Source of the DNA: Phaeodactylibacter xiamenensis
GTDB taxonomy: Bacteria; Bacteroidota; Bacteroidia; Chitinophagales; Saprospiraceae
DNA: 64,000 bases
Direction of reading: 5' to 3'
NCBI RefSeq assembly: GCF_000759025.1
Contig: NZ_JPOS01000019.1
Coordinates: 121,948-185,947, forward strand
A program made the translations under genes and the position numbers. Positions 1 to 9,303 of this stretch are shown here, in pieces (within the stretch, counting starts at the first letter, position 1; each line of letters opens with the position of its first letter). Below the pieces are notes generated by a model that made no database searches, was not told where the DNA came from, and saw only the letters and a program-made list of their open reading frames with translations.

Positions 1-1297
1 CCGCCTGCTGCCCGAAGTTGGCCATGAGTTGGTCGAAGTCTTTGATGTAGGCAGGCAGATCCTTGATATCTACCGCAGTATCCTCAATGCAGGCCACAGG
101 CTTGGCGTCTCCGGGGATGTTGGCCAAAAGCCCAAGCCCTGCTTTGCGCAAATCCCAGGCCTGTTTGGTTTTGGGAGCTTCCACAATGGGATAGGCATAA
201 CCCAGCCCGGCATCCTCCAGCGCTGCAATCATTGCCTTGCCCTGATCACGAGCTTCCCCGAAGGTATCGCCACGGAATTCCACCATGAGGATGCCCTCGG
301 GGTCGCCTTCTACGAAGAAGCGGTTTTTCTTTTGTTCGATGTTTTGCTTGGTCAGATCAAGGATGATCTTGTCCATGAGCTCGCAGGCGGAAGGTTGGAA
401 TGACATCGCTATAAGGACGGCTTCCAGTGATTCCGGTATGCTGTTGAAGTGGGCGCAAACCACGATTTCCTTTGGCTTGGGCAGCGGGTCTACATGTATC
501 TTGATGGCGGTGGTGAACGCCAGGGTGCCTTCGGAGCCGCACAGCAACTCACAAAAGTTGAAGGGCCGTCCCGCTTTGTCAAAGGGCTGTTGTTCGATGA
601 GCAGGTCTATGGCGTATCCGGTATTGCGGCGCTCAATGCTCGCCTTGGGGAAAGCTTCCCGGATGGCGGACTGCCGTTCAGGGACAGAAAGGGTCTGATT
701 CAGATGGCGGTAGATGTTGCCCTCCAGGCCTTCTGCCTCTAGTTTTTGGCGAAAGCCTGCCTCGTCCAGCCCATGAAACACAGCCGTACTACCGTCACTA
801 AGCACTACTTCGAGTTCCTGCACATGATCGCGGGTAGAGCCATAGACAATTGAGGTTGTCCCGCAGCTGTTATTGCCCACCATACCCCCGATCATCGCCC
901 GGTTAGCCGTAGAGGTATTGGGTCCGAAGAAGAAGCCGTATTCCTTCAGTACGTGGTTGAGCTCGTCGCGGATGACGCCCGGCTCCACGCGCACCCAGCC
1001 TTCCTCCGCGTTGATTTCCAGAATGCGGTTCATGTACTTGGATACATCCACTACGATGCCATCGCCCACGCACTGTCCGGCCAGAGAGGTGCCAGCTGCT
1101 CTGGGGATGAGCGAGGTGCCGTTCTCATTGGCAAAAGTGACGAGTTTGCGGATATCCTCAGCGTGCATAGGCAGTGCGACAGCCAGCGGGAGCTCCCTGT
1201 ACACTGAGGCATCCGTGGCGTAGAGGTGCCGCATCATCTTATCGTAGTACAATTCGCCATCTAGCTGGGCTTGCAGTTGCTGCAGTTGCGCATTCAT
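1..1297 (-). CDS. FAD-linked oxidase (GlcD/D-lactate dehydrogenase type), 3' end outside window
   Basis: The reading frame begins at ATG 1297 (MNAQLQQLQAQLD) and runs off the left edge after about 432 residues. Visible are a PCMH-type FAD-binding domain (IPRAAGTSLAGQC near residue 66, then GGMVGNNSCGTTSIVYG near residue 145) and the start of an FAD-oxidase C-terminal domain (PVACIEDTAVDIKDLPAYI just before the edge). Enzymes of this family oxidise 2-hydroxy acids such as lactate or glycolate and pass electrons to quinone or an Fe-S partner. In Bacteroidota the family is often about 970 residues with a fused C-terminal Fe-S domain; whether that is so here cannot be seen. Substrate unknown. A second in-frame-like ATG does not exist upstream; the neighbour at 2042 is on the same strand, 110 bp away. 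Confidence 0.85.
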   Translation of the reverse strand, partial: MNAQLQQLQAQLDGELYYDKMMRHLYATDASVYRELPLAVALPMHAEDIRKLVTFANENGTSLIPRAAGTSLAGQCVGDGIVVDVSKYMNRILEINAEEGWVRVEPGVIRDELNHVLKEYGFFFGPNTSTANRAMIGGMVGNNSCGTTSIVYGSTRDHVQELEVVLSDGSTAVFHGLDEAGFRQKLEAEGLEGNIYRHLNQTLSVPERQSAIREAFPKASIERRNTGYAIDLLIEQQPFDKAGRPFNFCELLCGSEGTLAFTTAIKIHVDPLPKPKEIVVCAHFNSIPESLEAVLIAMSFQPSACELMDKIILDLTKQNIEQKKNRFFVEGDPEGILMVEFRGDTFGEARDQGKAMIAALEDAGLGYAYPIVEAPKTKQAWDLRKAGLGLLANIPGDAKPVACIEDTAVDIKDLPAYIKDFDQLMANFGQQA

Positions 1298-1406
1298 AGT
1301 CGGTGCCAATTTGTGTAGACAACAGTATTATAATCCAAATGGATAATGCTGTAATGTCAGATTCGGGTTGAAATTAGCAACTTTTTCCGAAGCCCAACCA
1401 GCCCGG

Positions 1407-2042
1407 TTACCAAATACCGGGTATTAACCGGCTTGATTGCTTCTGGTAGTCCAGATAGCGCTGTCCGAACTTACTGACCAGCGCTGTTTCTTCGGCAGTA
1501 ATCCGAACATAATAAGCATACAGCATACAGGCGGTGGCGATCAGCAGCCCAAACCAGGACTCCAGTACAACAGCGCCGCCTGCAGCAGTCAATAATGCTC
1601 CCGTGTAGCTCGGGTGGCGGATGTAACGGAAGGGCCCATGCTGAATTAGTTGGTGCGTTTCCTGAATCTGTACGGTGGCAGTGAAAAAGCGCCCCAGGGT
1701 TTGTATGGCCCAAATGCGCAGCCCGGTACCTGCTATGACGATGAGGCCTCCGGTAATTGTCCGGTGCAAGTGCGCGCGGTCCGGGTGGAAATACCCCCAT
1801 TCCGCAACTGGAATAGCGATCGCTAAGACAGAGAGGGCCAGGATAAACAGTACGCTGTTATTATCGGCGGAACGGTCGCGTTCGGCTTCCTTCGCTTCAA
1901 AGCCAGGTTGGGTAAGGAATACGGTGACGGCGGCAAGCATCAGAAATAATATTCTGTAGTCCAGCAGCAATGACGGGCGTAATGCCAGCGGGAGGAAGTA
2001 AGCTAAGAGTAAAAAAAGGACGGTGTTTTTGATCTTTCCCAT
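1407..2042 (-). CDS. ICMT-like isoprenylcysteine carboxyl methyltransferase family membrane protein
   Basis: A 211-residue integral membrane protein with about five hydrophobic segments (near 7-25, 30-45, 66-82, 96-113 and 145-178). The C-terminal half has the family signature: LGRFFT at 116-121, GPFRYIRHPSYTG at 136-148, AEE at 183-185 and FGQRYLDY at 192-199. In eukaryotes ICMT methylates prenylated cysteine with SAM; bacterial members are SAM-dependent methyltransferases of mostly unknown lipid or small-molecule substrates. It starts 20 bp downstream of the acyltransferase gene at 2063-2863 on the same strand, so the two are probably cotranscribed. That suggests, as inference only, methylation of a lipid made by the acyltransferase. 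Confidence 0.8.
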   Translation of the reverse strand: MGKIKNTVLFLLLAYFLPLALRPSLLLDYRILFLMLAAVTVFLTQPGFEAKEAERDRSADNNSVLFILALSVLAIAIPVAEWGYFHPDRAHLHRTITGGLIVIAGTGLRIWAIQTLGRFFTATVQIQETHQLIQHGPFRYIRHPSYTGALLTAAGGAVVLESWFGLLIATACMLYAYYVRITAEETALVSKFGQRYLDYQKQSSRLIPGIW

Positions 2043-2062
2043 GATTGAAAATTTTAGAAGGT

Positions 2063-2863
2063 TTAGGCAACAAGACGTTCTTTAGAGGCCGGTACAGACG
2101 CATACCAGGCTTTGGTTTCAGGGTGCAACAGCAGGCCGTCGTGCCGCTGCTGAGCCAGTCCCATATCCCGAATTTTTGATTGGAGTGCAGACCGGATGTC
2201 AGAAATTTGCATGCTGAGGATGCTGGCGGCTAAGCCATTGTAGTCATTCTGGCTGCCATCCACAATTTGCCTGAAGCCATACCTCCGATAGAGGGCGGCA
2301 TGGCGGGGGTGGCAGGCCAGCATGATGCCGCTGTAGCGGTGATGGTACAGCATACGGGCAATGGCGGCTTCGACAAAGAACTTTGTATAGCCGCCCGAAC
2401 GAGCCTCGGGGGCGAAAACAAAACGACTGGCCTCTACTATGCCGTTGCGCTCCGGCCGTAGCAGGTTCATGTGTTCACTAATGGTGGATTTTTCCGGACA
2501 GTTGCTGAGCAATGGAAGGCCAGGGCCTTCTTCAGGAAGCGGGCACGCTATATCGTAATGGCTGGCTATGGCTTCTATGCGGTCTGAAAATGGACCTGCA
2601 TGTTCCTGCACCAGCCTGAGGTAGCCAATAGGTTGAGCATTGAAATGCCCTTCCTGAAAGAGCCCGATATGATGAGCGTAATGATCATAAACATCTAGCT
2701 CGAAACCGTGTTGATTATCGGTGACGAGGCTGGCGCACTGACTTTCCAGATAGCCCTGGTAACGCAACCGGAATAAGGATTCCAATTCTTTAACGTTACG
2801 TGCAGGCCGGAAGGCCAGTCGTTGGGGGGTAATACTCATGGCTAAGAATTTTTTAAAATTCAA
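2063..2863 (-). CDS. GNAT-fold acyltransferase, N-acyl amino acid synthase / LuxI-like
   Basis: 266 residues (or 258 if translation begins at the second Met, position 2839, MSITPQR). The pattern fits the N-acyl amino acid synthase and PEP-CTERM/exosortase-associated acyltransferase group: FRLRYQGY at 31-38, FELDVYDHYAHHIG at 54-67, IGYLRLV at 79-85, EASRFVF at 144-150 and YGFRQI at 195-200. These resemble the conserved Arg, Asp and ExxRF positions of LuxI/FeeM proteins, which use acyl-ACP to acylate an amine. No signal peptide or membrane segment. First gene of a probable two-gene unit with the ICMT-like methyltransferase. The product is unknown; a plain GNAT acetyltransferase is the alternative. 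Confidence 0.6.
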   Translation of the reverse strand: MNFKKFLAMSITPQRLAFRPARNVKELESLFRLRYQGYLESQCASLVTDNQHGFELDVYDHYAHHIGLFQEGHFNAQPIGYLRLVQEHAGPFSDRIEAIASHYDIACPLPEEGPGLPLLSNCPEKSTISEHMNLLRPERNGIVEASRFVFAPEARSGGYTKFFVEAAIARMLYHHRYSGIMLACHPRHAALYRRYGFRQIVDGSQNDYNGLAASILSMQISDIRSALQSKIRDMGLAQQRHDGLLLHPETKAWYASVPASKERLVA

Positions 2864-3434
2864 GAAAGAGTAAGTAAGCTGTAGAACTCTTAACCATGTG
2901 AAGGGTAGGCTAAAGGCTACCCGAATATGTTTTGTGTTTTATTGCCTGCAATCAGAAATCCCGCTTTGCGTCAATTGTATGGTATGCTTAATGACTTGCT
3001 GTTTCCACTTCGCTTCGCCCCGTAATTTGCATACAAAAGCAAAATACTGGCATTAGAGAAGGAGCCCCTTTGCCCCTGGTTTTTTGTACAGGCGTCACCT
3101 TCGTTTACGACAGGTGTTGCCTTGCGAGTTGGAAAACTGGCTACGCCATAATTTCACAAACCATAAGTTGTTGGGCTGTAATTGCGCGTTCTATTCGTTT
3201 GGGAAGATAGTTAGTTAGTGTGGGGCTTAGATAGACAAGCTCTTTGAAAAGCAAAAAAGTAACAAAAGTTGACAGGCATAAATTTGCCTGAAAATGATTT
3301 TTGTTTGTTTAGGGAGTAAAAGTAGCTTCATTTACAATAAAAGTCAAAAACATCGAATGATTTATTCGGGTTATTTACAAAATTAAAATACTGGGTGTGA
3401 CATCACTCCGGTTTATTACGGATCAAAAACAAGC
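2864..3434. other. 571-bp intergenic region between divergent genes
   Basis: No convincing gene. It must carry the promoters of both flanking genes. A short hairpin (GGGTAG/CTACCC, 2903-2922) lies in the leader of the acyltransferase gene, and a -7-like TAAATTTG sits at 3279-3286 facing the downstream gene, but no TTG lies at the right distance. Confidence 0.5.
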
Positions 3435-4331
3435 ATGGAGATCAAATTTGTACCTAGGGGGGAAATCGACAAAGTGAAGTGGAACAGCTGCGTTCATTAT
3501 GCGACCAACGGCAATATTTTCGGGTATATGTGGTACCTGGATCATATTGCTAAAGACTGGGACGCTCTGGTGGAGGGTGATTATGAATCGGTCTTTCCTT
3601 TGGTTTGGCGGCTCGGGCGTATTTCCGGAAAGGAATTGCATCAGCCCGCGCTGATACGGGAACTTGGTATCTATTCTATCCATGTTTTGTCAAAACCCCG
3701 GGTTGAGCGTTTTCTGGCAGCTATTCCTGAACAGTATCAGCACATCTCTATTTATCTCAATGAGCAAAACCCTATACCTGATGGGAGTAGGTTCAAAGTA
3801 GAAAAGCAGACCAACTATCAGTTATTCCTGAACCGTGCTTATGAAGAAATCACCGATGGCTACAGCCGGCCGCTCATGGAAAAGTTGCAGCTGGCAGAAG
3901 ACGCCGGGCTGGTGCTGACCTCAAGTATGAAACCTGAACAGATTGCCGGTTTTTATAAAAAGTACCGCCCCCGCCGTCAACAATCGGAAGAGGTATTTCA
4001 CGGTATGCAGCGGGTTATGTACAACGCTTTGCACCGGGGGTGGGGGTTTGCCTCTTCTGTACTCGACACGGACGCGAATCCACTGGCTGTTAATTTTTTT
4101 CTATACAGCCATGGTAAAGTCATAAGCTTCATGCCGGTGGTGTCTCCCGAAGGTAAAGCAGTGGGCGCGCTGCCGCATTTGTTTAATGGTCTGGTGCGGC
4201 AACACGCCGGTCGGCCAGTCATTTTGGACTTTAATGTCAGCGGTAATAATCAGATGGCAATTGACTTCGGAGCAAAGACGAATCCCTTTTTCAAAATCCA
4301 ACTCAATAAGCGCAGGTTCATCTGGTTTTAA
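3435..4331 (+). CDS. FemAB-like GNAT superfamily protein, conserved hypothetical
   Basis: A 298-residue soluble protein without signal peptide. It resembles Bacteroidota proteins loosely assigned to the FemAB/GNAT superfamily: an N-terminal NIFGYMWYLDHIAKDW segment near residue 28, where family members have a conserved aromatic and Asp stretch, a predicted repeated acetyltransferase-like fold, and a C-terminal GALPHLFNGLV / VILDFNVSGNN stretch typical of these families. The catalytic role and substrate are not known. It is divergent from the acyltransferase operon and 200 bp upstream of the response regulator on the same strand; no operon with the latter is evident. Assignment to the superfamily is from overall pattern only. 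Confidence 0.55.
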   Translation: MEIKFVPRGEIDKVKWNSCVHYATNGNIFGYMWYLDHIAKDWDALVEGDYESVFPLVWRLGRISGKELHQPALIRELGIYSIHVLSKPRVERFLAAIPEQYQHISIYLNEQNPIPDGSRFKVEKQTNYQLFLNRAYEEITDGYSRPLMEKLQLAEDAGLVLTSSMKPEQIAGFYKKYRPRRQQSEEVFHGMQRVMYNALHRGWGFASSVLDTDANPLAVNFFLYSHGKVISFMPVVSPEGKAVGALPHLFNGLVRQHAGRPVILDFNVSGNNQMAIDFGAKTNPFFKIQLNKRRFIWF

Positions 4332-4535
4332 AAGGAAGCAGGCGTGCCTGCTTCCGGAAACTGTGCATATTTTCTCCGATAGAAAAAGGAAATTAAGTAA
4401 ATTCAGGGGATAAAGCAGGATGCTTATCATGTAGAAAAAATGTAAGCTTGCCCCGGCAAAGAGGCTGTTTTAATCCTTTTTTACATTTTCTTCGTTTATC
4501 AGTAGCTACTTTAAGCAGATAAAACACTGTTATTA

Positions 4536-5210
4536 TTGAGTCAGGTAATCCGAACGGCTATTATTGATGATCAGGAGTTGCTGCTACAGCAAATGAAAAT
4601 GCTGTTGGAATTGTCTGCTCACGGCATCCGATGTACGTTGCTGTCTACATCGGTGGAAGGCTTTTTTGATCAGTTGTTTGAAGAACAACTTGAGCTGGAC
4701 ATTATTCTTCTGGACCTCGATCTCCGTGGCGAGAAGAGCATTGTTCACTTGCCAAAGATCAAACGGCTGACGAAAGATGCTAAAGTTATCATGGTTACGG
4801 GGCACGATAACCCTAAGCTGTTGGCTAAAGCTGTGGAAGCCGGAGCGGATGGTTATTTTGTGAAGCGTACTGACCCTCAGCCAGACTTAGCGGAGGTGGT
4901 AAAACTTACCTATGCGGGGGGAGCCTTTCTGGAGCCGAGCATTTCTGCCAATCTGCTTAAAGCCTTTCAAAACCGTAAACTTCCACACCATCAGGTTAAT
5001 ATTGGCGAATTATCCAAAAACCTGAACATCATCCTGGTCAAGCGGGAAATCGAAGTCTTGGACGGGTTGTTGCAAGAGAAAAGCTATCAGGAAATCGCTG
5101 ACGATAACCATATTTCCATAAATACCGTCCGTCACTACGTTAAAGGCCTCTATCAAAAGATCGGGGTAAGCAGCCGGCGGGAACTCATCGAGAAAGTAGT
5201 CAATTCTTAG
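4536..5210 (+). CDS. NarL/LuxR-family two-component response regulator
   Basis: 224 residues with a receiver domain (acidic pair D11-D12, phosphoacceptor D60 in ILLDLDLRG, conserved Lys in YFVKR near 104) and a C-terminal LuxR-type helix-turn-helix (KREIEVLDGLLQEKSYQEIA from about 169, then SINTVRHYVKGLYQKIGV). The best start is TTG at 4536, which puts the IIDDQ strand at the normal place; no ATG fits. Its stop codon overlaps that of the convergent histidine kinase gene by 4 bp, so kinase and regulator are probably partners though transcribed towards each other. Targets unknown. Confidence 0.85.
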   Translation: MSQVIRTAIIDDQELLLQQMKMLLELSAHGIRCTLLSTSVEGFFDQLFEEQLELDIILLDLDLRGEKSIVHLPKIKRLTKDAKVIMVTGHDNPKLLAKAVEAGADGYFVKRTDPQPDLAEVVKLTYAGGAFLEPSISANLLKAFQNRKLPHHQVNIGELSKNLNIILVKREIEVLDGLLQEKSYQEIADDNHISINTVRHYVKGLYQKIGVSSRRELIEKVVNS

Positions 5211-8200
5211 TTTTCCTCTTCATACAACGGAAGGGTGACGATGACTGTAGTCCCCTGCCCGGTTTTGCTTTCAAAGGCGAGCTCGCCCGATTGCAGCCCA
5301 ATCAGCTCTTTGGTGATATTCAGCCCCAGGCCAGTGCCGACTTCCCCGGATGTGCCCACCCGGCTTTCCTGCAGCGTACTTGAAAATACCCGGTTTATGA
5401 TTTCCTGTTCCATGCCTATACCAGAGTCTTTTACTTCGAGGCAGGCACGTTGGTCCCGCGTGAAGCAACTTACCCGGATGCTGCCGCTCTGATCTGTAAA
5501 TTTAAGAGCATTGCGGAGGAGGTTTTGCAGGCAAATATTCATGGCATTGAAATCGGCCAGAGCGGTGGGGTCGCCAGAAATATCCAGTGAAAGCTCAATG
5601 CCTTTGCGCTCTGCTACGGGTTGTTGTTCCCGGATTAAGCGTTCGAGGAGTGGCCTCAGGCGGACTTTATCTCTCTGGATGACCATCTTGCCACTTTGTA
5701 GGGTAGCCCAGCGCGTGAGATTCTCGATAGCACCTTCCATGCGGAGTGCAGCATGGTGTATATTTCGGCTGAGCGCCTCTGCACTATCGTAGTCTTCAAC
5801 CCTAATGGTCTGCAAAATTTGCCGGGTTGCGCTGCCAATAAAAAACAGGTTGCCTTTGATTTCATGTCCGATGATGGACATTACCTTGTCCTTCCCTTTA
5901 TTCAATTGCTCGAGCTCTGTGTTTTGCCTCAGAATGGTCTGCCGGTCCTGATTGATGGTTTGGGTCCGGCGTTCTACTTCCTGGCGCAGCCGTTTTTCTG
6001 AGTGCCTCAGCTGCCTTAACCTAAATCTGAATACAAGGAAGCCAATCCCTGTGGTACCGAGCGCAATCAGGAGCCAGAAATACCATTTTTCGTAATAGGG
6101 TTTCCGTACAAGCAGCGGAATGCGCAGCTCTTCAGAGTTATGGGCATAGGTGTTGGTCCGGCCCCGTATGCGCAGCTGATATTCGCCGTATGGCAGGCCG
6201 CTAATGACCAGCTCGTTACTGCTCATGGGAATCCAGTTGTCATGCTGCCCATCGATGCGGTAATCATACTGATGGTCCTCAAGCGGGAGGTAGGAAGCCA
6301 CATGCACTTTTAGGTGGCAGGCCATATTGGTCAGGGGGGAAAGCTCAATTCGGTGGCTTTGAGACCAGGTTGCTGTCCGGTCCACGAGCAGACCGGTCTT
6401 CTTGTCGGGCACACCGAAGTAGACCACATTAAGGGAGGCATTTCGATCCAGGTCAACCAGAATACTGTCCGGGTGGAATACCACAGCCCCCGCTACACCT
6501 CCCAGAATGAGGCGCCCGTCCTCAAGTTGAAGATGGGAATTGTAGTTGAACTCATTGTCGGGCAATCCACTTTGGCGGGTGAAAGTGCCAAACTCGCCGG
6601 TAGAGGGCATAAGCCAGATCAGCCCGTCATTGGAGGGCACCCAAAGGCGGCCGGAGCGGTCAGGGTATACCGCATGGTGGACATCATTGGGCAGGCCCAT
6701 GGTGTTGCGGTTGTATTTTTTTACCAATTGGCTGGAGGGCGTCCAGCGCCACAGGCCGCTGCCATTTGTCGCCATCCAGCAGGTATCCGGTGAGGACCAA
6801 TACAGGTAATTCAGGGAAATGGTGGTATCGGCTTCAAAATGATGCACCACAGCCTGGGTTGCTGTATCTACACTGTAAAGGCCCTTGTCGGTTGCCAGCC
6901 ACAGACGGTTGTCATGCTCCGTAATGTGCCGCACCGAGGACCTCCCCAGCGCTCCGGTTGTATTAATTTCGGTGTAAAACCGGTAATGATCCTCTCCCTT
7001 TTGATAGGCTGCAAGCCCGGCTGATGTCCCCAGCCAAATTTGTCCTGATGAGTTTTCAAATAAAGTATAGATGGTCAGGAATGACCGGCCCGGATCAGCC
7101 TTAGGAATGGTTTGGAAAACGTCTCCGCTACTGTTGCAGCGTTTAAGAACTGAAAGGTGGCTGCAGGTCAGTAGGGTATCCGGGCTCAGCTTGATGGCGT
7201 CCAGCCAAACCTCATCTTCGGCTTTCCGAATCCAGAAAATTTCTTCAGTGATAGGGTTGTAGCCTGCCAGACCGGAATAACTACTGAGCAGGACAGTATC
7301 TGCGCGATAAGAAAGAATAGCCCGCATACTGTTCAGCTCGTCGTCTTCTGTGAGCAGTTGCCGGAATGGCAGTTTGAAAACCTTAAGGGCCAGTATTTTG
7401 GAGTACATCGTAGCATAGGCCACCCCTGCCTGGTCAAAATAAAGCTCCTGGGGCAGGTTGTTGACGAGAAACCCTCTGGCTTCTTCCGGATAGGCCTTTT
7501 TGAATGAGAATGGCTGGCTCGCTGTTTTGTCGAATACCCGCCAGTCATCTGTGCTAACGATGTGCCAGATGCTCTCTTCTTCCTGCCATTTAATGCAAAT
7601 AGCATTAGTGATGTCAACTTTCGTCTCCTTGTTAACAGTCAGGTGGGGCTGAATACCCTGCCCCGGCAGCAGTAATAGTTGCCGGATCGCTTGGCCGTTA
7701 TAGATAATTTCGGGCCAAAAATATAAGGAATACACTTGAGGCCCGGCCTTGGAGATCCGCAAGGGAGATATCGGAACAGAGTAGGTAGCTGTTATTTTCC
7801 CATCCGGGCTGACTTGTGACAGGCGGCCACTGCTTCCTATCCAGTAGGAGCCATCTGTATTGGGATAGACCGTGTTGATCAGCTGTCCGGATAAGGGTGG
7901 CATAGGTATTTCGTGGAAGCCAGACTCGTCGTACCGGTAAACTTTTCCTTTAAGAGTGCAGAGATAAACAGGGGATCCGGGGCGGCCATCACTGCAGATA
8001 TTGATGATGTCGCTGGTGGAAAAAGGCAGGCTATTCCGGTAGTACTCCTGAAAATCATGTTGCTTTCCATCCTGGCTGATGACCTTAAGGGCAAGTTCGC
8101 CACAAAAATCAACCTGCGCTCGCCTTGCAAGCTTATAGCTACCCGCCCAGATGACCCCATCTGGCGCTTCGAATAGCAGGTTGTTGAATCTGGAAACAAC

Positions 8201-8473
8201 CGGTGGCTGTTCATCTAAGAATGCACTGATTCTGTAGCCATCGTAGCCATTGAGCTGCTTTTCGGTGTAAATCCAGAGCCTTCCGTCGGAACTGATCATG
8301 CTGGTGTGAGGGTTGTGCCCTTCTATGCCATCGCGGTAACTTATGCTCCCCATTGCACTTTGGAAGCCTTGCCCCGGACCTGTTTTTACCAACAGGAGTA
8401 GTATTGCTGCCAGGTAGATTTTGACCCGGTACGCCGTTTGCCTGCTGAACGTGTCTGGTAACAACTCCCGCAT
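5207..8473 (-). CDS. Sensor histidine kinase with Reg_prop beta-propeller and Y_Y_Y domain
   Basis: 1,088 residues. Order: signal peptide (hydrophobic 18-32), a long periplasmic region of two-component-regulator propeller repeats (for example WLATDKGLYSVD, LWVPSNDGLIWL), a Y_Y_Y domain (YRIDGQHDNWIPMSSNELVI, ending LPYGEYQLRIRG), one membrane helix (WYFWLLIALGTTGIGFLVF), coiled-coil linker, HisKA with H-box IIGHEIKGNLF, and HATPase_c with N, G1 (DSGIGM) and G2 (GTGLGL) boxes. Related hybrid proteins in Bacteroidota sense glycans and carry their own AraC output; this one stops after the ATPase and must use a separate regulator, most simply the convergent gene ending at 5210. In the H-box the usual Pro after the His is replaced by Asn. 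Confidence 0.9.
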   Translation of the reverse strand: MRELLPDTFSRQTAYRVKIYLAAILLLLVKTGPGQGFQSAMGSISYRDGIEGHNPHTSMISSDGRLWIYTEKQLNGYDGYRISAFLDEQPPVVSRFNNLLFEAPDGVIWAGSYKLARRAQVDFCGELALKVISQDGKQHDFQEYYRNSLPFSTSDIINICSDGRPGSPVYLCTLKGKVYRYDESGFHEIPMPPLSGQLINTVYPNTDGSYWIGSSGRLSQVSPDGKITATYSVPISPLRISKAGPQVYSLYFWPEIIYNGQAIRQLLLLPGQGIQPHLTVNKETKVDITNAICIKWQEEESIWHIVSTDDWRVFDKTASQPFSFKKAYPEEARGFLVNNLPQELYFDQAGVAYATMYSKILALKVFKLPFRQLLTEDDELNSMRAILSYRADTVLLSSYSGLAGYNPITEEIFWIRKAEDEVWLDAIKLSPDTLLTCSHLSVLKRCNSSGDVFQTIPKADPGRSFLTIYTLFENSSGQIWLGTSAGLAAYQKGEDHYRFYTEINTTGALGRSSVRHITEHDNRLWLATDKGLYSVDTATQAVVHHFEADTTISLNYLYWSSPDTCWMATNGSGLWRWTPSSQLVKKYNRNTMGLPNDVHHAVYPDRSGRLWVPSNDGLIWLMPSTGEFGTFTRQSGLPDNEFNYNSHLQLEDGRLILGGVAGAVVFHPDSILVDLDRNASLNVVYFGVPDKKTGLLVDRTATWSQSHRIELSPLTNMACHLKVHVASYLPLEDHQYDYRIDGQHDNWIPMSSNELVISGLPYGEYQLRIRGRTNTYAHNSEELRIPLLVRKPYYEKWYFWLLIALGTTGIGFLVFRFRLRQLRHSEKRLRQEVERRTQTINQDRQTILRQNTELEQLNKGKDKVMSIIGHEIKGNLFFIGSATRQILQTIRVEDYDSAEALSRNIHHAALRMEGAIENLTRWATLQSGKMVIQRDKVRLRPLLERLIREQQPVAERKGIELSLDISGDPTALADFNAMNICLQNLLRNALKFTDQSGSIRVSCFTRDQRACLEVKDSGIGMEQEIINRVFSSTLQESRVGTSGEVGTGLGLNITKELIGLQSGELAFESKTGQGTTVIVTLPLYEEEN

Positions 8474-8664
8474 GAGTGAATATTAGAGGTTTTTGCCAGG
8501 CCAAAACTTCCCCGGAAGATCAATTAAGCTATACATCGCGATCTGGGCATTTCCATAGGAAGGCACCCAGCCTTTACAGCAAAAAACGGAACCTCATTTT
8601 TATACCTTAGCCCGTTTCTTTATGGCCTGTACAGGATAAAGATAGGCGTTCTAAAGCAATCTGT

Positions 8665-9231
8665 TCACAGTTTGCTTTGATAACGAAAGAATAGGAAGGC
8701 TCCCCCGCCTGTGAGGAGCAATAGCATTGCCGGCAGGTAAGACTTGAGCGTTGCCAGTCCATGAAGCAGCGGTTCTGAAAAAAAGAACCCCAGGTTGCCC
8801 ACAATTAGCACCCAAAGCAGTGTACTGATGAAGCTGAAAAGCGCAAAGCGGATAACTGGAACTTTAGCTACACCGAAAAGCGTAGGCAAGACAATCCGAA
8901 AGCCATACATGAACCGGTAAACCAGCAATAACAGTGTAGAACGCTGTTCAACCGCAGTTGCCATCTGATTGAAGCGAGGCTGCAGCTTAGGGCGCCGGTC
9001 AATAGCGGTCTGCCCCCCCTTGCGGCCAGCCAGATAGAGCGACCAGTCTACAGCTTGAGCACCCAGGAATACAGCCAGTAATACATAATAGAAGTTGAGG
9101 TAGCCCAGCCGGGTGGCCTGTATAGCAGTCAGAAAAGCTACTTCTCCCTCAAGTACTGCACCCAGGAAAGCTCCAATATATCCGAGAGACGAGATCCATT
9201 CTGCCATGAGGTTGATTTTAAAAATGAACAA
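8665..9231 (-). CDS. DedA/SNARE-associated family membrane protein
   Basis: 188 residues with hydrophobic segments near 15-35, 45-68, 100-120, 130-150 and 160-182. The family pattern is visible: an N-terminal GAFLGAVLEGEVAF with conserved acidic residues, then RFMYGFRIVLPTLFGVAKVP, the Arg-rich amphipathic re-entrant region (DedA proteins have F/Y-R-x-x-x-P-x-x-x-G), and a C-terminal helix pair. DedA proteins are thought to be lipid flippases, notably for undecaprenyl phosphate or phosphatidylethanolamine. The second Met (position 9207, MAEWISSLGYIG) is the likelier start because the first eight residues are polar and not conserved. Followed upstream by an HMA-domain gene on the same strand, 72 bp away. 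Confidence 0.8.
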   Translation of the reverse strand: MFIFKINLMAEWISSLGYIGAFLGAVLEGEVAFLTAIQATRLGYLNFYYVLLAVFLGAQAVDWSLYLAGRKGGQTAIDRRPKLQPRFNQMATAVEQRSTLLLLVYRFMYGFRIVLPTLFGVAKVPVIRFALFSFISTLLWVLIVGNLGFFFSEPLLHGLATLKSYLPAMLLLLTGGGAFLFFRYQSKL

Positions 9232-9303
9232 ATTAGCTTCTCAACAGGCAAAGATGCAGGATTGGTTCCGGAAACACATCAACTCATCGTTAAAAAATGA
9301 TAA

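Noticed and set aside
3279..3286. TAAATTTG as promoter of the FemAB-like gene
   Set aside because: No TTG at 18-21 bp; nearest upstream TTTG is 32 bp away.
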